Source: Zygnema cylindricum
Taxonomy: Eukaryota > Streptophyta > Zygnematophyceae > Zygnematales > Zygnemataceae
Direction: 5' to 3'
Length of the DNA: 64,000 bases
NCBI GenBank assembly: GCA_037447655.1
Contig: JBBHKE010001770.1
Location: 134,704-198,703, forward strand
The position numbers were made by a program, and so were the translations under genes. This document shows, piece after piece, positions 34,111-45,067 of this stretch. The notes under the pieces are model-generated. The model made no database searches and had not been told where the DNA came from. It saw nothing but the letters and a program-made list of their open reading frames with translations. The stretch's first letter is position 1. Every line of letters begins with the position of its first letter.

Positions 34111-34771
34111 CCCCTAAGGAAATCGCAACACACACGAAAAATAATACTAAAAAATAACAAAATAATGCTTAACAGTCGACAACATAGAAAGACGCGCACT
34201 AATGGATAATTATTGAGAAGTTTGGATAGAGATTGAGAGGGAAAGGTGACGTTCCAATCTAATACTATACAAATAATTTAAAACTACAACAAAATTAAAA
34301 TATAACAGCGCATTGTGAATGGGAATAATAACAGAAAAAAAAAATGATGCAGCGAAACAATTTAATAAACGGAAAAACGTTTGATTGAAATGGCTTACTT
34401 GCACCGTACTCTCCGGTAAAATGCTCGGGAAACTTCTTTATGGACTTTGGAATGAGTTCAGTCGAGCTATTATTTCCACAGTCTTTCACCATCCAAAGTA
34501 TTACTCGCATTCGCGTTGCCTTGGTCGACACGTGTTAAATTTTACAGTGGGACAGACGTCCTCTCGTATTGGCCGAGGACAAAAAAAGCCCTTCCACAAT
34601 GGTCGCAGGGTCAACCGAGGTTTCGAATTCCGCCTCACTCTCTTCCTCGTTCGGAAATGCGGTTTCCTCGTTGTTCCTCACATTTCCCTCATTTTGTTCA
34701 AGCAGGGCGTTATGGGGATTATTGTTGTTATTGGTAGGGTTGGCACCCCATATTTTATTAAGGGTCCACAT

Positions 34772-35509
34772 ACTTTCAAATACTTAATATCAATTGAAAA
34801 ATAAGAAATAAGAGCAGCCGAAAATGAAAAAAGTTGTAACCTAAGAAAATGAGGAAGAAGTAGCGATAGTGTCATTGCCATTATCACAAAAATATTTATA
34901 TAATTCACGAGATGCAATTGAAAGTGAATTTGCGCGTTAATAATGGAGGGATTCGCCATTTTAAATTTTCCGTTTAAAATTCAAATTTTGAACTTTAGCA
35001 TGGCTTTCAATTTAAAAATATTTCAAAACGCGGGAATATAAGCGCGATCACGTAAAAGTGGGTTCAAAATTGCCAAAATATTTCAAAACTTACGTCGTCG
35101 GTGTAATGTTCATAGCACCATGGAAACACCTTAAGCTTACATGTTGTACGGCAAAAAGATGTTGGGAAAAAATTCGGCGTCGGAACCTTGGCAATTGGTT
35201 TTACTAACGTCATCAATAAAACGCGACCCACTTTAGGAATGCGTGGATGGGAAACATGACACGTGTTTTCGACAACAGCTAATGATAATCTTACGACGAC
35301 GCCTGATCAGCTTTCGTCGTTGGATTACCGCCAACTATAATTAACATGTATCCTAATAAGTGGTTTTTTTTCGTTTTACGTTCAATTAGAATCAACATTG
35401 ATACTATTAAAAGGTTTGTTTGACGTTTTATCTAAGTAAATGAATCCTTATTAGTCTTAAGTTCCAATATTACAATGCATTAATTCAAATAAAGCAACCC
35501 ACTGGGCTT
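34772..35509. other. Sequence beyond the transposase 5' end
   Basis: AT-rich, no gene supported. One further palindrome, acgacgacgcctgatcagc with tttcgtcgt, lies at about 35293-35326 and may mark the outer right end of the transposon. No terminal inverted repeat was found. Confidence 0.4.
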
Positions 35510-36507
35510 TTGGTTTTTGAAAGCTTAAGTTTCAGCAAATTTATAAGACGGCGGGAAAACAGATCTATAGGGACACGCGTCATCATTTGAAGCACGGTGA
35601 AAGTTTTAATGGTACCGACACCACCAGTATTGCAAGAGCGCACTTGCAACACAGATGGAACAAGCGCAGCTGCTGTTATTTTTGATATGGTCCGTACGGA
35701 TGAACGCAGCCTGTGACTCAACGGGACAACGCAACTACGATATTTGGTACAAGACAACGCAGTTGCTACACAACAAGATAAACGCAGCTGCGGCTATTTT
35801 TGGTATGGGACAACGCAGCTGCTACGAAGCTGCGGATATTCGAATGTGATATGGAACTAGACTACGCTGCTACGGTTGAACAGGATCGAGTCAACAGACG
35901 AGATTCACAGATGACTTAGTGACAGATGTTTTTAAAACAACTGAGTGGACATATCCGGACAAACGTAACTAGCCGGCGGCGAGTATCTGTACAATCACTT
36001 AGTACAGATTCTTATTAATGTTGATTGTACAGTGGTAAATTAGTTTTAGCATGATTAAAAGTAATTAGATCTCGGTGGTAGTTTTGTATTTTGGACATAT
36101 CTCTTAGGAACACGTGTATCGGCGGTACAACATTATGTAATAGGAAAACTAAAAGTAAATACTCACTAAGAGTATACGAGTTAGGACTTAGAATGTTTTT
36201 GTATCGAGACTTCCACACTGTGTAATCTGCAAACTGTTTTTGGGAAACTTCTGAGTTGCATATCTTGGTGTATGTTGGATCAATTGTGGTGAAACTTTGG
36301 GAGTTGTCAGGCTTTGTGATACCCTATATTGTGATATAGTTTGAAGCAGGTTTGATCTTTGTGTCAACCTTATTGAGCTGTAAAAGGCGGTTGTTTGATA
36401 GGATTCTTGGTAAGCTTCTGTGGTGTATTATGTCTACTTCTACTACTACTGCTGATGCTCCACCTGCTTGGTGATACTCCACCTGCTCCAGTGTTCGTAG
36501 AACAACA
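35510..36507 (+). mobile_element. Diverged solo LTR of the B type
   Basis: Follows element B's LTR from the tttttgaaagctt start through the CGCAGCTGC block to the orphan gag start (ATG near 36430, MSTSTTTADAPPAW) and the end GTAGAACAACA. No internal region follows. The flanks show no clear 5 bp duplication, and the left edge is uncertain by a few bases. It is much more diverged than element B's own LTRs. Confidence 0.8.
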
Positions 36508-37225
36508 AGGGTACCTTATTAAGATTAAGGGTCCTTGTTTAATGTCACACAACGTTTATTCTATCTGAGAACAACAAGGAGGTATAAATCAATCACTGAG
36601 TTCAATGTATGTTATGTGGAACGAAACGTAAACATAGAATACCTTCCGTTATAGTTTCGTTCATTATACAATACAACTCTAACTGAATTAACATATTGAA
36701 ATTGTATGGTTATATAGCGTTATAAGGTTATTGCGTTTTACAACCCAATGGAAGGAGTCGACTATATGACGCGACAATGTACGTTTCGCCTATGGTGTCC
36801 TCGCACCTTTTTTACTGTTATCAATTCGACTTACGCAAAACAAACGCTTTTTAGAATCATGAATGAACTTAAGTGAAAGTACATAAACCCGTACAATTTG
36901 ACGGTTTTTACTTGAACCTATTTTAGTGTATATTTATGAAGGCGTAATGATTGTATATCCGCAAACCCAAAATAAAATTATAGATTTTTACGTTGGAAGG
37001 ACGCGACGTCGTACGGAATTGTCAGAATTTGTACCTCTACCTATTTTAACGTAATATGTTATGATGGCGGATCATGTATGCCCAAAACAACGTTATGGAG
37101 AAATTACAATTAAACATTTTTTTGAAAATGGGATTGATACACAATTTAGCATAAATGACACTAATTTTTTATTCACAGTAATAATTTCTATATGCTAATA
37201 ACGATTCACGGTGTACTGTACACTA
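36508..37225. other. Unassigned AT-rich sequence
   Basis: No gene or structured feature recognised until a MITE terminus gctaataacgattcacggtg (37196-37215), which belongs to a Q copy whose other end I could not place. Confidence 0.4.
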
Positions 37226-37783
37226 CACCGTGAATCGGTATTGGTGTAATGGAGGCTATTTAAGGTACCTTTTTATTTTTAATTCTCAAATAGCATAAAA
37301 TATTCTGTTTTTTCTTTTACGCCATTCAGGGTTCTTTTCAAATGACCGTACAAAACGAAAGTACATTGTTATTTAAATAGTGTGGTGTACGGTTAGTGTC
37401 AGACCGTAAAAAACTGTACCTTTTAAAGTGAAAAAGTATAATTAATGAGTTTTAACAACCACGTACGCATGAGAATATGCGCTCTAAAAAGGGGATGAAA
37501 TCGGGTTGTCAAAAATCACGTTCGCACATTTAAGTCCGACAACCGCATTTCGACTGTGTGAACGTACGATTTGTGTACGATTTGTCAGATTTTGTGCATG
37601 AACCTATATTAGTGTAAACAAATTTGGGGCGGGTGTTTATTTATTTTTAAATCCAAATTAGTATAAGTAAATAATTAGAATGTATGTTTTTTTTTTGAAA
37701 AATCCAAATTCTCAATTAGCGTAAATAACGGTAATTGTTCCTACACGCTTAATAAACCTTTACGCGAATAACGATTAAAGGTG
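37226..37783. mobile_element. Q-family MITE, copy d
   Basis: About 558 bp with inverted ends (CACCGTGAATCGG on the left, and CACCTTTAATCGTTATT as read from the right), flanked by TA on both sides. The interior includes a tract (37370-37630) that recurs inverted at about 40050-40340 in copy c. It has no ORF. TA flanks and short inverted ends suggest a Tc1/mariner-type (Stowaway-like) MITE. Confidence 0.65.
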
Positions 37784-38801
37784 TACTGTACTCTAATTTT
37801 CTCTAAATTTATTGTGCTGTCATATTTGGCAAGCGGAGGAACCACCGTCAACCACCTTTAAAAGAGTCGCATTTTGATTCGATTTCTTTTTAAAAGTAAG
37901 CGAGAGAGATTCGAAGGACCAGCGTCAAGATTCGCATTTTGATTCATTTTCCAATTTCCAGCTGGGATGCCGACAAAAGAAGGTAGGCAGAAACTCGCAC
38001 ATAAGACAAAATCTGCAACGGAGAAACCAACCACGGAGGGGTATCTGCTACTGTCAACGGCATTGCTTTTTTGCATAGCTGTTCAAGTCGTATTTTACTC
38101 AGGATTCAAACGTGCGAATAATAAGTAGAAATCGGAGAGGTCAATTTGAAAAAATCGTTGGTGATTGTGAATTCGTACTATTCCGTACATGTAACAAATT
38201 GGATTGTACATGTACCTCAGTTTGTTCATTTTCGTACAATTGGGGTCTCTTTTGGTAATTATAAGTAACATTTTCCGTACAATTCCGTACATTTCCGTAG
38301 AATTTCTCTTCAGTTTACCGGACAGAAAGTCCTATGAAGTGTAACTTATCTTTTCATCAAAGTCCGTACGTTTACCGTACAAAATTTTACACTTACATTA
38401 AAATACCGTACGGTTGCCATAAATTGTCCGTTCAGTTTACCGGACAGCAGGTATATCGCTTTTTTTTGCTATTTTTCCAAAAGTCACGAATAATATGTAA
38501 AAATCGGAAAATATGAAAAAATAGCGCGATTTTTTTTGCCATTTTTGCAATAAAGGCTTCCTTTTTGAAGATTAAAAAACAAAATACGACAAAGATTTTC
38601 CTACAACACGACAAACTGGTTCAACACTATTTTGATCTCTACACTAATAGTTTTTCCCTACTAATATCGACTCACTGTGTAATGTCTTGCCACAAAATAC
38701 AGTACGTTTCAGATTATGATATGCAAGGTACTGTACTGTACTGTACTGTAGGGCATACTTTATAATATTATATGCCATGTACAAAAACCAGCATCCGCAA
38801 T
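37784..38801. other. Unassigned AT-rich sequence with short palindromic words
   Basis: No gene supported. Repeated ccgtacatttccgtac-like words occur at about 38170-38420, twice with gttcagtttaccggacag (near 38310 and 38430). A (tactg)n microsatellite lies at about 38730-38750. Confidence 0.4.
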
Positions 38802-39246
38802 CAGAGGTCGCAAACGGTCAACCGAAACCGTGACCGACCATTAACCGACCGCCCGCGCCGGATCCGGAACGGATTCGGTTGCCAATTTTTGGGGGTCGGG
38901 CGGTTACGGTCGGTTGACTCACCAAGAAAAAAAAAACGGTCAGTTACGGTCGGTCAAACAAAAAACCAAAAAAAATGAAAAAATTGTACTTTTTTTTTCC
39001 AACATTATTGTTCTTTGTACTTTTGGTATCGTGGAAGTACGTGGCAAATCTGACACGGTACTAACACTATTCATTTCGCGAATCTTACAAAAAGATAATC
39101 CAACATTCATGTACTTTGTACTCTTTGGCATCGTGGAAGTACGTGACATCATGATTAGCGTCGCAAATCTGACACGGTACTGTAGTAAGCTATTTATTTC
39201 GCAAATCAAAGGGAACGCGACAAAGGGTCGCAAATCTGACACGGTA

Positions 39247-39462
39247 CACCGCCAATCGCTATTAGCGTGAACGTTTGATTAGCGTAAACGAATAATTAGC
39301 GTGGTGTACGCTAATTGGGAATTTGGAAATTTTGGAAGAAATCGATTACTCTAATTAGGAATTAGGGTTAATTTTTAAATAGTGTGGATAATTCTATTTG
39401 AGAATAAAAAAAAAAAAGCGGGACGGGATTAGCGTACACAACGCTAATAGCGATTGGCGGTG
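39247..39462. mobile_element. Q-family MITE, copy a
   Basis: 216 bp. Left end CACCGCCAATCGCTATTAGC after TA. Right end cgattggcggtg, followed by tt instead of TA. Confidence 0.6.
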
Positions 39463-39588
39463 TTGTACACTATTCATTTCGAAAATCTTAGGGAACGCGA
39501 CAAAGCGTCGCAAATCTGACACGGTAGTACAGTATTCATTTCGCAAATCTTAGGCAACGCGACAAAGCGTCGCAAATCTAACACAGTA
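39463..39588. repeat. Two 63 bp tandem units, first pair
   Basis: Each unit contains tattcatttcg, ggaacgcgacaaagcgtcgc (ggcaacgcg in the second) and a final acacrgta. A matching pair occupies 39788-39913, related units occur at 39180-39246, and a partial unit at 40456-40497. Confidence 0.7.
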
Positions 39589-39787
39589 CACCGCGAATCG
39601 TTATTAGTGTTGTGAACTCTATATCGGCACCCCAAAATTTGGACATTAATACCTTAAATAGAATAAACTACACTATTTAAGGAAGTGGACCATAATCTGC
39701 CACGTCTCCTGGCACTAAATTAGAATAAATGACGCTAATTTTTTGTTTACACTAACAATTTCTCAACGCTAATAGCGATTGGCGGTG
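39589..39787. mobile_element. Q-family MITE, copy b
   Basis: 199 bp. CACCGCGAATCGTTATTAG to cgattggcggtg with TA on both sides. The interior shares a gggcacc/ggcacccc-type block with 27708-27735. Confidence 0.65.
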
Positions 39788-39913
39788 TAGTACACTCTTC
39801 ATTTCGCAAATCTTAGGGAACGCGACAAAGCGTCGCAAATATGACACGTTAGTACAGTATTCATTTCGCAAATATTAGGCAACGCGACAAAGCGTCGCAA
39901 ATCTAACACAGTA
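39788..39913. repeat. Two 63 bp tandem units, second pair
   Basis: Near-identical 126 bp duplicate of 39463-39588, again placed between two Q copies. This suggests a Q-plus-units block was duplicated, or that Q copies inserted repeatedly into one tandem array. Confidence 0.7.
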
Positions 39914-40453
39914 CACCGCCAATCGTTATTAGCGTGTAGGTTTCTTTAGCGAATACAGCCAATTACAGTGGTGTACGCTATTTAAGAATTTGGAAATTTT
40001 GGAAAAAATCATACATTCTAATTGTTTGATTATGGTAATTTGGATCTTTGAAAAAAAAAATGTCGGTAGCAAACATGCTTACACTAATATAGGTTCTCGT
40101 ACAAAATCTGACAAATTGTACACAAATGGTACATTCACACAGTCTAAACGCGGCTGTCAGACGAATATTTGCGAACGGGATTTTTTACGACCTAGTTTTC
40201 TTTCCTTTTTAGAACGCACATTCTCATGCGTCCGCGGTTACTAAAACTAATTTATTGTTTTTTTTAACTTAAAAAGGTACATTTACGTACGGTCTGACAC
40301 TGACCGTACACCAATCTATTTAAGAGACAGCGTACTGTAAATAACCCTAAATAGAATAAAGAAAAAAATAGAATGAACTACACTAATGGAGAATAAAGAA
40401 AAAAAAAGGCGGGACGGAATTAGAGTACACAACGCTAATAACGATTGGTGGTG
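39914..40453. mobile_element. Q-family MITE, copy c
   Basis: 540 bp. CACCGCCAATCGTTATTAGC to cgattggtggtg with TA at 39912-39913 and 40454-40455. Its left part matches 132-283 in inverted orientation, which defines Q as a dispersed family. The 84-codon ORF inside has no recognisable domain. Confidence 0.7.
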
Positions 40454-40746
40454 TAGTAATACTATTCATTTCGCAAATCTTAGGGAACGCGACAATTCGT
40501 AATTATTGGCTTATTCCGTTGTACATTGATTAATTTTGTACTTTTTCGGTTATCGGGCGGGCACGGTTAGTCGCTAAAAATCAAGATTCGGTTTTTTTTT
40601 TTTTTGGTAAACGACGGTGGGTTAACGGTTAACAATTTTGGAGCGTGACAAAACTCGGTCGGGCGTTGGTTACTCAGATTTTGAAAAAAAAAAACGGTCG
40701 GTTTCGGGAATGAAATTTTTTGACTTTTGCGACCTCTGTCCGCAAT

Positions 40747-42021
40747 TCATTCGTCACCACGCGATATATCCTCCCGGAAATATTGCATTGGTGAATTGAC
40801 CGATATGCCGAAATATCACCGATATATGTACCGATATAACGTATCGATTCCATCCAGTGTATCGCACTTCGGTTTTATCTAACGAATTTTAAAAACCTGG
40901 AGGTGCCGGTTCGTTCGGTATAGCGGTACAGTTTTCTACTTATTAATCATTTTTTTGGTTGTGAACGCAATGTCTAACAGATCCACGTGGCACTTTACAG
41001 AAAAACCTAAAATGTTTCGATGTTTTCTTCATGTACTCCAAAGCTTGTCGTTTACAGTCATTCCAACCCTATACCCTCCTTTGTACTTTTTAACTATATA
41101 CAATTTTTTTGGCCAATAATTTTGTGTCGCTTATTCTCGGAACAAACGCGTATTTGTCGCTTTCTGGCGTCGATAGCGAATGGAACACACGATAGTAGAA
41201 AGTCCCGAGAGTCAAAATTTCAACAATCCGAATCCGACTTGCGTACCCGATTTATTTTTTGTATTTTTAATCAGCCGGCCGAATCCGGCCGGCCAACAAA
41301 ATTCGGCACCTGAATCCCTTCCGGATCCGACGCGGCCGGCCGGGTACGGATAGTTTACGGAATCGGGTTCAAGAATGAGACCGCGCCCGGCAGTCACGGT
41401 GACGGTAAAGCAAATTAGTGTAGTGTTGTGTATCGAGGGCCCTCTACCGATATTCAATATTGTAGCTGATTTTGGGTAACCGATCATCGATATATACTTA
41501 TACATTATATTTATACATTATATATTTTTTCTATTATTAAAAAAAAAAATCCTAAAAGTGACTCACAACCTCCCTGACAACTTTTTTTTTGAAGAAAACT
41601 TAAAACCCAAGAAAACCTTAAAGAAAAACCCTCATTGTTTATATATAATTAAATAAATTAAAAAAAAAAAAAAAACTTGAATAAAGTGCTTATTGCACAA
41701 TGAAAAATGAGAAAAAAAACAGTTCACATTTTGGAAAAGACAGCGTTAGTAAAAAACAAAATTAAAAAAAAAAAAATTCCTTTCCATTAAAAATAATTTC
41801 CATGATCATTCCAAAAGCCATATCTCCTTTTGCGTTATCTCATTCCAGACTAACCATTCCTCTCCTCCCTCCACCTCCCCCTTCCCTCCTTCCATCTTTT
41901 CCCGTTCCTCCACTCCTCCTACCCCACCCTCATTCCTTCTCCGTCCAATAATCTCCCCTTTTCCACCCACCACCCTCCTTCCACTCCCCTCCTTCCCCAC
42001 CTTCCCCCACCCCTCCTTCTT
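40747..42021. other. Unassigned low-complexity stretch
   Basis: Contains gatat/ccgat words (40795-40860), ccggccgg blocks (41270-41345), a hAT-like end starting tagtgttgtgtatcgaggg at 41421 with no partner end, poly-A tracts (41640-41780), and a pyrimidine-only-like tract (about 41860-42018). No gene supported. Confidence 0.5.
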
Positions 42022-42684
42022 GCATTATGTGTGAATGGTGCCGTGTCATTGATGCGTTGCCGATGTATGTATTAGTGAGTGCCGATATTATGTATTAAAG
42101 CGTGCCGGTATTATGTTTATCGTGCCCGTGTATGTATTGTGAGTCACCGGAGTATTATGTATTAAAACGTACCGGTATTATGTATTAATACGTACCGATA
42201 TTATGTATTAATGAGTACCGATATTATGTATTAATGCTTACAAATATTATGTATTAATAAGTACCGAAATTATGTATTATTACGTACGGATATTATGTAT
42301 TAATGAGTACCGATATTATGTATTTATACGTACCGATATGATGCATTAATGAGTACCGATATTATGCATTAATAAGTACAGATATGATGTATTAATACGT
42401 ACCGATATTGCATATTAATACGTACCGATATGATGTATTAATGAGCATCGATATTATGTATTAATACGTCCCGATAATATGTATTAATGCATACCGTTAT
42501 TATGCATTAATACGTACCGATATTATGTATTAATACGTACCGATATTTTGTATTAATGCAAACCGATATTATGTATTTATGCATACCGATATTATGTATT
42601 GATACATACCGATATGGCATATTAATACGTAACGATATTATGTACTAATGAGTACCGATAATAGGTATTAATACGTACCAATAT
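42022..42684 (+). repeat. 23 bp satellite array, segment 1
   Basis: Degenerate tandem copies of accgatattatgtattaat plus four variable bases (acgt, gagt or gcat types), period about 23. Interrupted at 42684 by element K and continued at 48534. Confidence 0.9.
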
Positions 42685-43561
42685 TGTTGGTTTGAAACAG
42701 CTGGTGACCCAGAGGAAGAAGAAGAAGCACCAGCAGTTGCCATAATATTCAGAATACAAAAGAGGAAACTCTCACGTAAACCACAAAAGGACCGACTTCA
42801 CAATGAACCCCCAAGCAAACCAGACACACTCTAGGTCTGCAAATTTTCCACAATATAAAAAGAATAACAAAGAAATTACATGCAGAATTTCACAATGTTC
42901 TGCCAAGATATCATAATGATCTTGAAATTCAAAAAGACACAAAAACTGCTTCGCAGTTTTCCATTCACTGAATTCTTAACTCCAAAATATTCTAAGTCCT
43001 ACATATACAAAGTGAACCTACAGCTGATCTACAGCGTTCCACAATTACCGTGGTCTACCGATACACTTAAACATTAATCAAACTAAACCCCGCCGTCTAC
43101 CGTATAAGTATTTACATCAATCCTTAACCCTAGCCACCGCTAAAGTACGCAGTCAAAGTTCGTACAAGTATTAACATCAATCCTTAACCCTAGCCACCGC
43201 TAAAGTACGCAGTCAAAGTTTGTCTGCTGAAATGACGGTTTGGTAAATATTTCTCTTCCAAAAATGCCGGCGAACTTCGTCCGCCGTCCGCGCATTCTTT
43301 CATCCCCGAAGATGAACCTTTACGTGTAGATTTAGTCCCTCAAGTAAATCTGTACTTTGTCAGCCAACTCAACCAAGCTTAACTTCCCCACGGACCGACT
43401 CGTGTACATGGAGTGTACTGAATCTGTAAACTCCTTTTGGAGATACATACCACACCAAATCTTGTATACGTCAACTCAGTCTGTACATAAAACCAACTAA
43501 GTCTAGAGTCTCTTTCTCACACACGAGATATAGAGAGGACTTTAGGTTTACAAAACAAACA
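42685..43561 (-). repeat. Element K 3' LTR with private 60 bp duplication
   Basis: On + runs TGTTGGTTTGAAAC to AAAACAAACA. It is 63 bp longer than its partner, largely because a 60 bp block (43106-43165) is repeated at once (43166-43225). The other LTR has a single copy. Confidence 0.88.
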
Positions 43562-43584
43562 CTCCCGTAAAACTTAAGACTCTC

Positions 43585-45055
43585 TCAGCCACTAAGTCCA
43601 CATGCCTCTCTACAAAACTTCAACTTAGTTGCACGTAAAGGCTTAGTCATCATATTTGCTACCGTCATCTCATTCGGCAAATAACTGAGTTTTAAAATTC
43701 TTTTCACCACCTTCTCTCTTACAAAATGCAACTGGATATTAATGAGCTTGCTTTTGAAGTGATGACTTTGGTTAGATGCAATCGCTATAGCTGTCTGGTT
43801 GTCACACCACACTATTTGAGGTCTAGATTGTATAAAGTGAAGTTCTTGAAGGAGAGACTTTAACCAAAGTAACTCCTTGACAACTGAGCTTGCTGCCATG
43901 TATTCAACCTCCATTGTAGACTATGTTATGACCTTCACAAGCTTCTTGCTCCAGCAGCATGTTCCACTTCCAATCTTCAGAATGAATCCGGTGGTGGAGC
44001 GACAGCTTCGCATGTCTCCGTAGCTCGCATCGCTCCAAGTCTGAATCTTGACCTCTTCTCCACCGAGAGCAAGTCGCAGATTTTGTGTCCCTGCAAGATA
44101 CCGAAGGACCCTCTTTGCTACCTCCCAATCCGATCTCCTCGGATTTTGTAAACTCCGGCTTAGAGCACCAGCTGTTCCTACAATGTTCGAGCGTGTGTTG
44201 TTCATTTAGTAGATTAGACTACCGACAATTTGAGGATATGGAATGGCAGCCATAGAATTTGCCTCCCGTGATTCCAAGTTGTCATAAAAAATGACTCCTC
44301 CCTCGGTCTCTATGCCTTCCACCTTTTCCTTGAATTCCATGGGAGTGGCACTCCTCTTTGCCTCTGCCATGCCAAACTTCTCAAGCATATTTCCAATCGC
44401 TTCCCGTTGTGTTAGATAGATTATTCTCCTATCTCTATCCCTTTCTACTTGAATCCTGAGAATATACTTTGCCTCTCCTAAATATTTCATCTCAAATCTC
44501 GAATTCATGGCTGCCTTTATTTTGTTAATCTCATTTAATGACTTACTTAGTAGGCAGCAAGTCATCTACATACACAGCAATGTAAATAATCCCATCTTCC
44601 CCTTCCATAACATAGACTGAGTGATCTGAACTAATCCTCACAAAACCGAGACCAGTTAGAAACTCATCTAGTTTTAGATTCCACTGACATGGAGTCTGCT
44701 TCAGACCGTACAAAGATTTTAACAGTTTACACAACAAGTTTTCTTTTCCGGTGTCTGCATACATTTCAAGCTGCTTCACATAGATCACTTCCTCTAAATC
44801 TCCATGCAAGAAAGTTGTCTTATCAACCATTTGATGTAATTCCATATCCTCAATGGCTGCTAAAGACAAACGAATTCTAACGGTTGGAAACCGGACAACC
44901 GGAGAGAAAGTCTCCTCATAGTCAATTCCCTCCTTTTGACTACAGCCCTTTGCAACAAGCCTAGCCTCATATCTTTCAATAGAATTATCCAGATTTAGCC
45001 TAAATTTGAAGACCCACTTACAATCGATGGCATTTCGATTCGGCGGAAGCTCCAC
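43585..45055 (-). pseudogene. pol: Element K reverse transcriptase and RNase H, broken
   Basis: Reads CKWVFKFRLNLDN, YEARLVAKG, LYGLKQTPCQW and catalytic YVDD (near 44553), then frame changes near 44545 and 44206, then RNase H (WSDASYGD, MEVEYMAASS, WCDNQTA). A TAA at 45068 lies two codons before the TWELVE motif, in frame with the preceding stretch. Several conserved residues are substituted (HQMVDKTTF for HQMDVKTAF), so the enzyme is inactive. Confidence 0.85.
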
Positions 45056-45067
45056 AAGCTCCCAAGT

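Larger units (their letters stand above)
29931..34771 (-). pseudogene. DDE_1 (pogo-like) transposase gene with introns, broken
   Basis: Encodes remains of a DDE-superfamily transposase (cut-and-paste DNA transposition). Pieces on the - strand: acidic N-terminus and FPEHFTGEYGA (34771-34398); YQKAKRWWIERR to GPEW (31813-31516); HTH-like INKRWVQRCQEKHNIV and AFHMGVLKRGFES (to about 31336); ENMDETHM with the first catalytic D; PNNAPG joined to VYYRTGPKGW across a clear GT-AG intron (30944-30608); FLDNCGGHNT; and FPPNATHLVQPADSF. Lesions: TAA at 34535-34537, a one-base frame change near 31516, TAA at 30144-30146 followed by in-frame CGLSLLDGNWEE. Two other inferred junctions do not phase cleanly. 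From memory, the family is very common in Phytophthora. Confidence 0.8.
38802..40738. mobile_element. Non-autonomous hAT-type element with nested MITEs
   Basis: 1937 bp bounded by inverted termini CAGAGGTCGCAAA and a perfect 8 bp target duplication tccgcaat (38794-38801 and 40739-40746), the hallmark length for hAT. Subterminal zones repeat cggtcggttacgg-like words in both orientations. There is no transposase ORF, so movement would need an enzyme from elsewhere. The middle is filled by 63 bp units and three Q MITEs. Confidence 0.85.

Noticed and set aside
29160-35340. CACTA (En/Spm) element
   Set aside because: The GCGACGA words recall CACTA subterminal repeats, but no CACTA termini or 3 bp duplications were found and the enzyme is DDE_1.
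41806-42000. Gly/Glu-rich ORF on the - strand
   Set aside because: Product of the polypyrimidine tract; composition alone explains the open frame.
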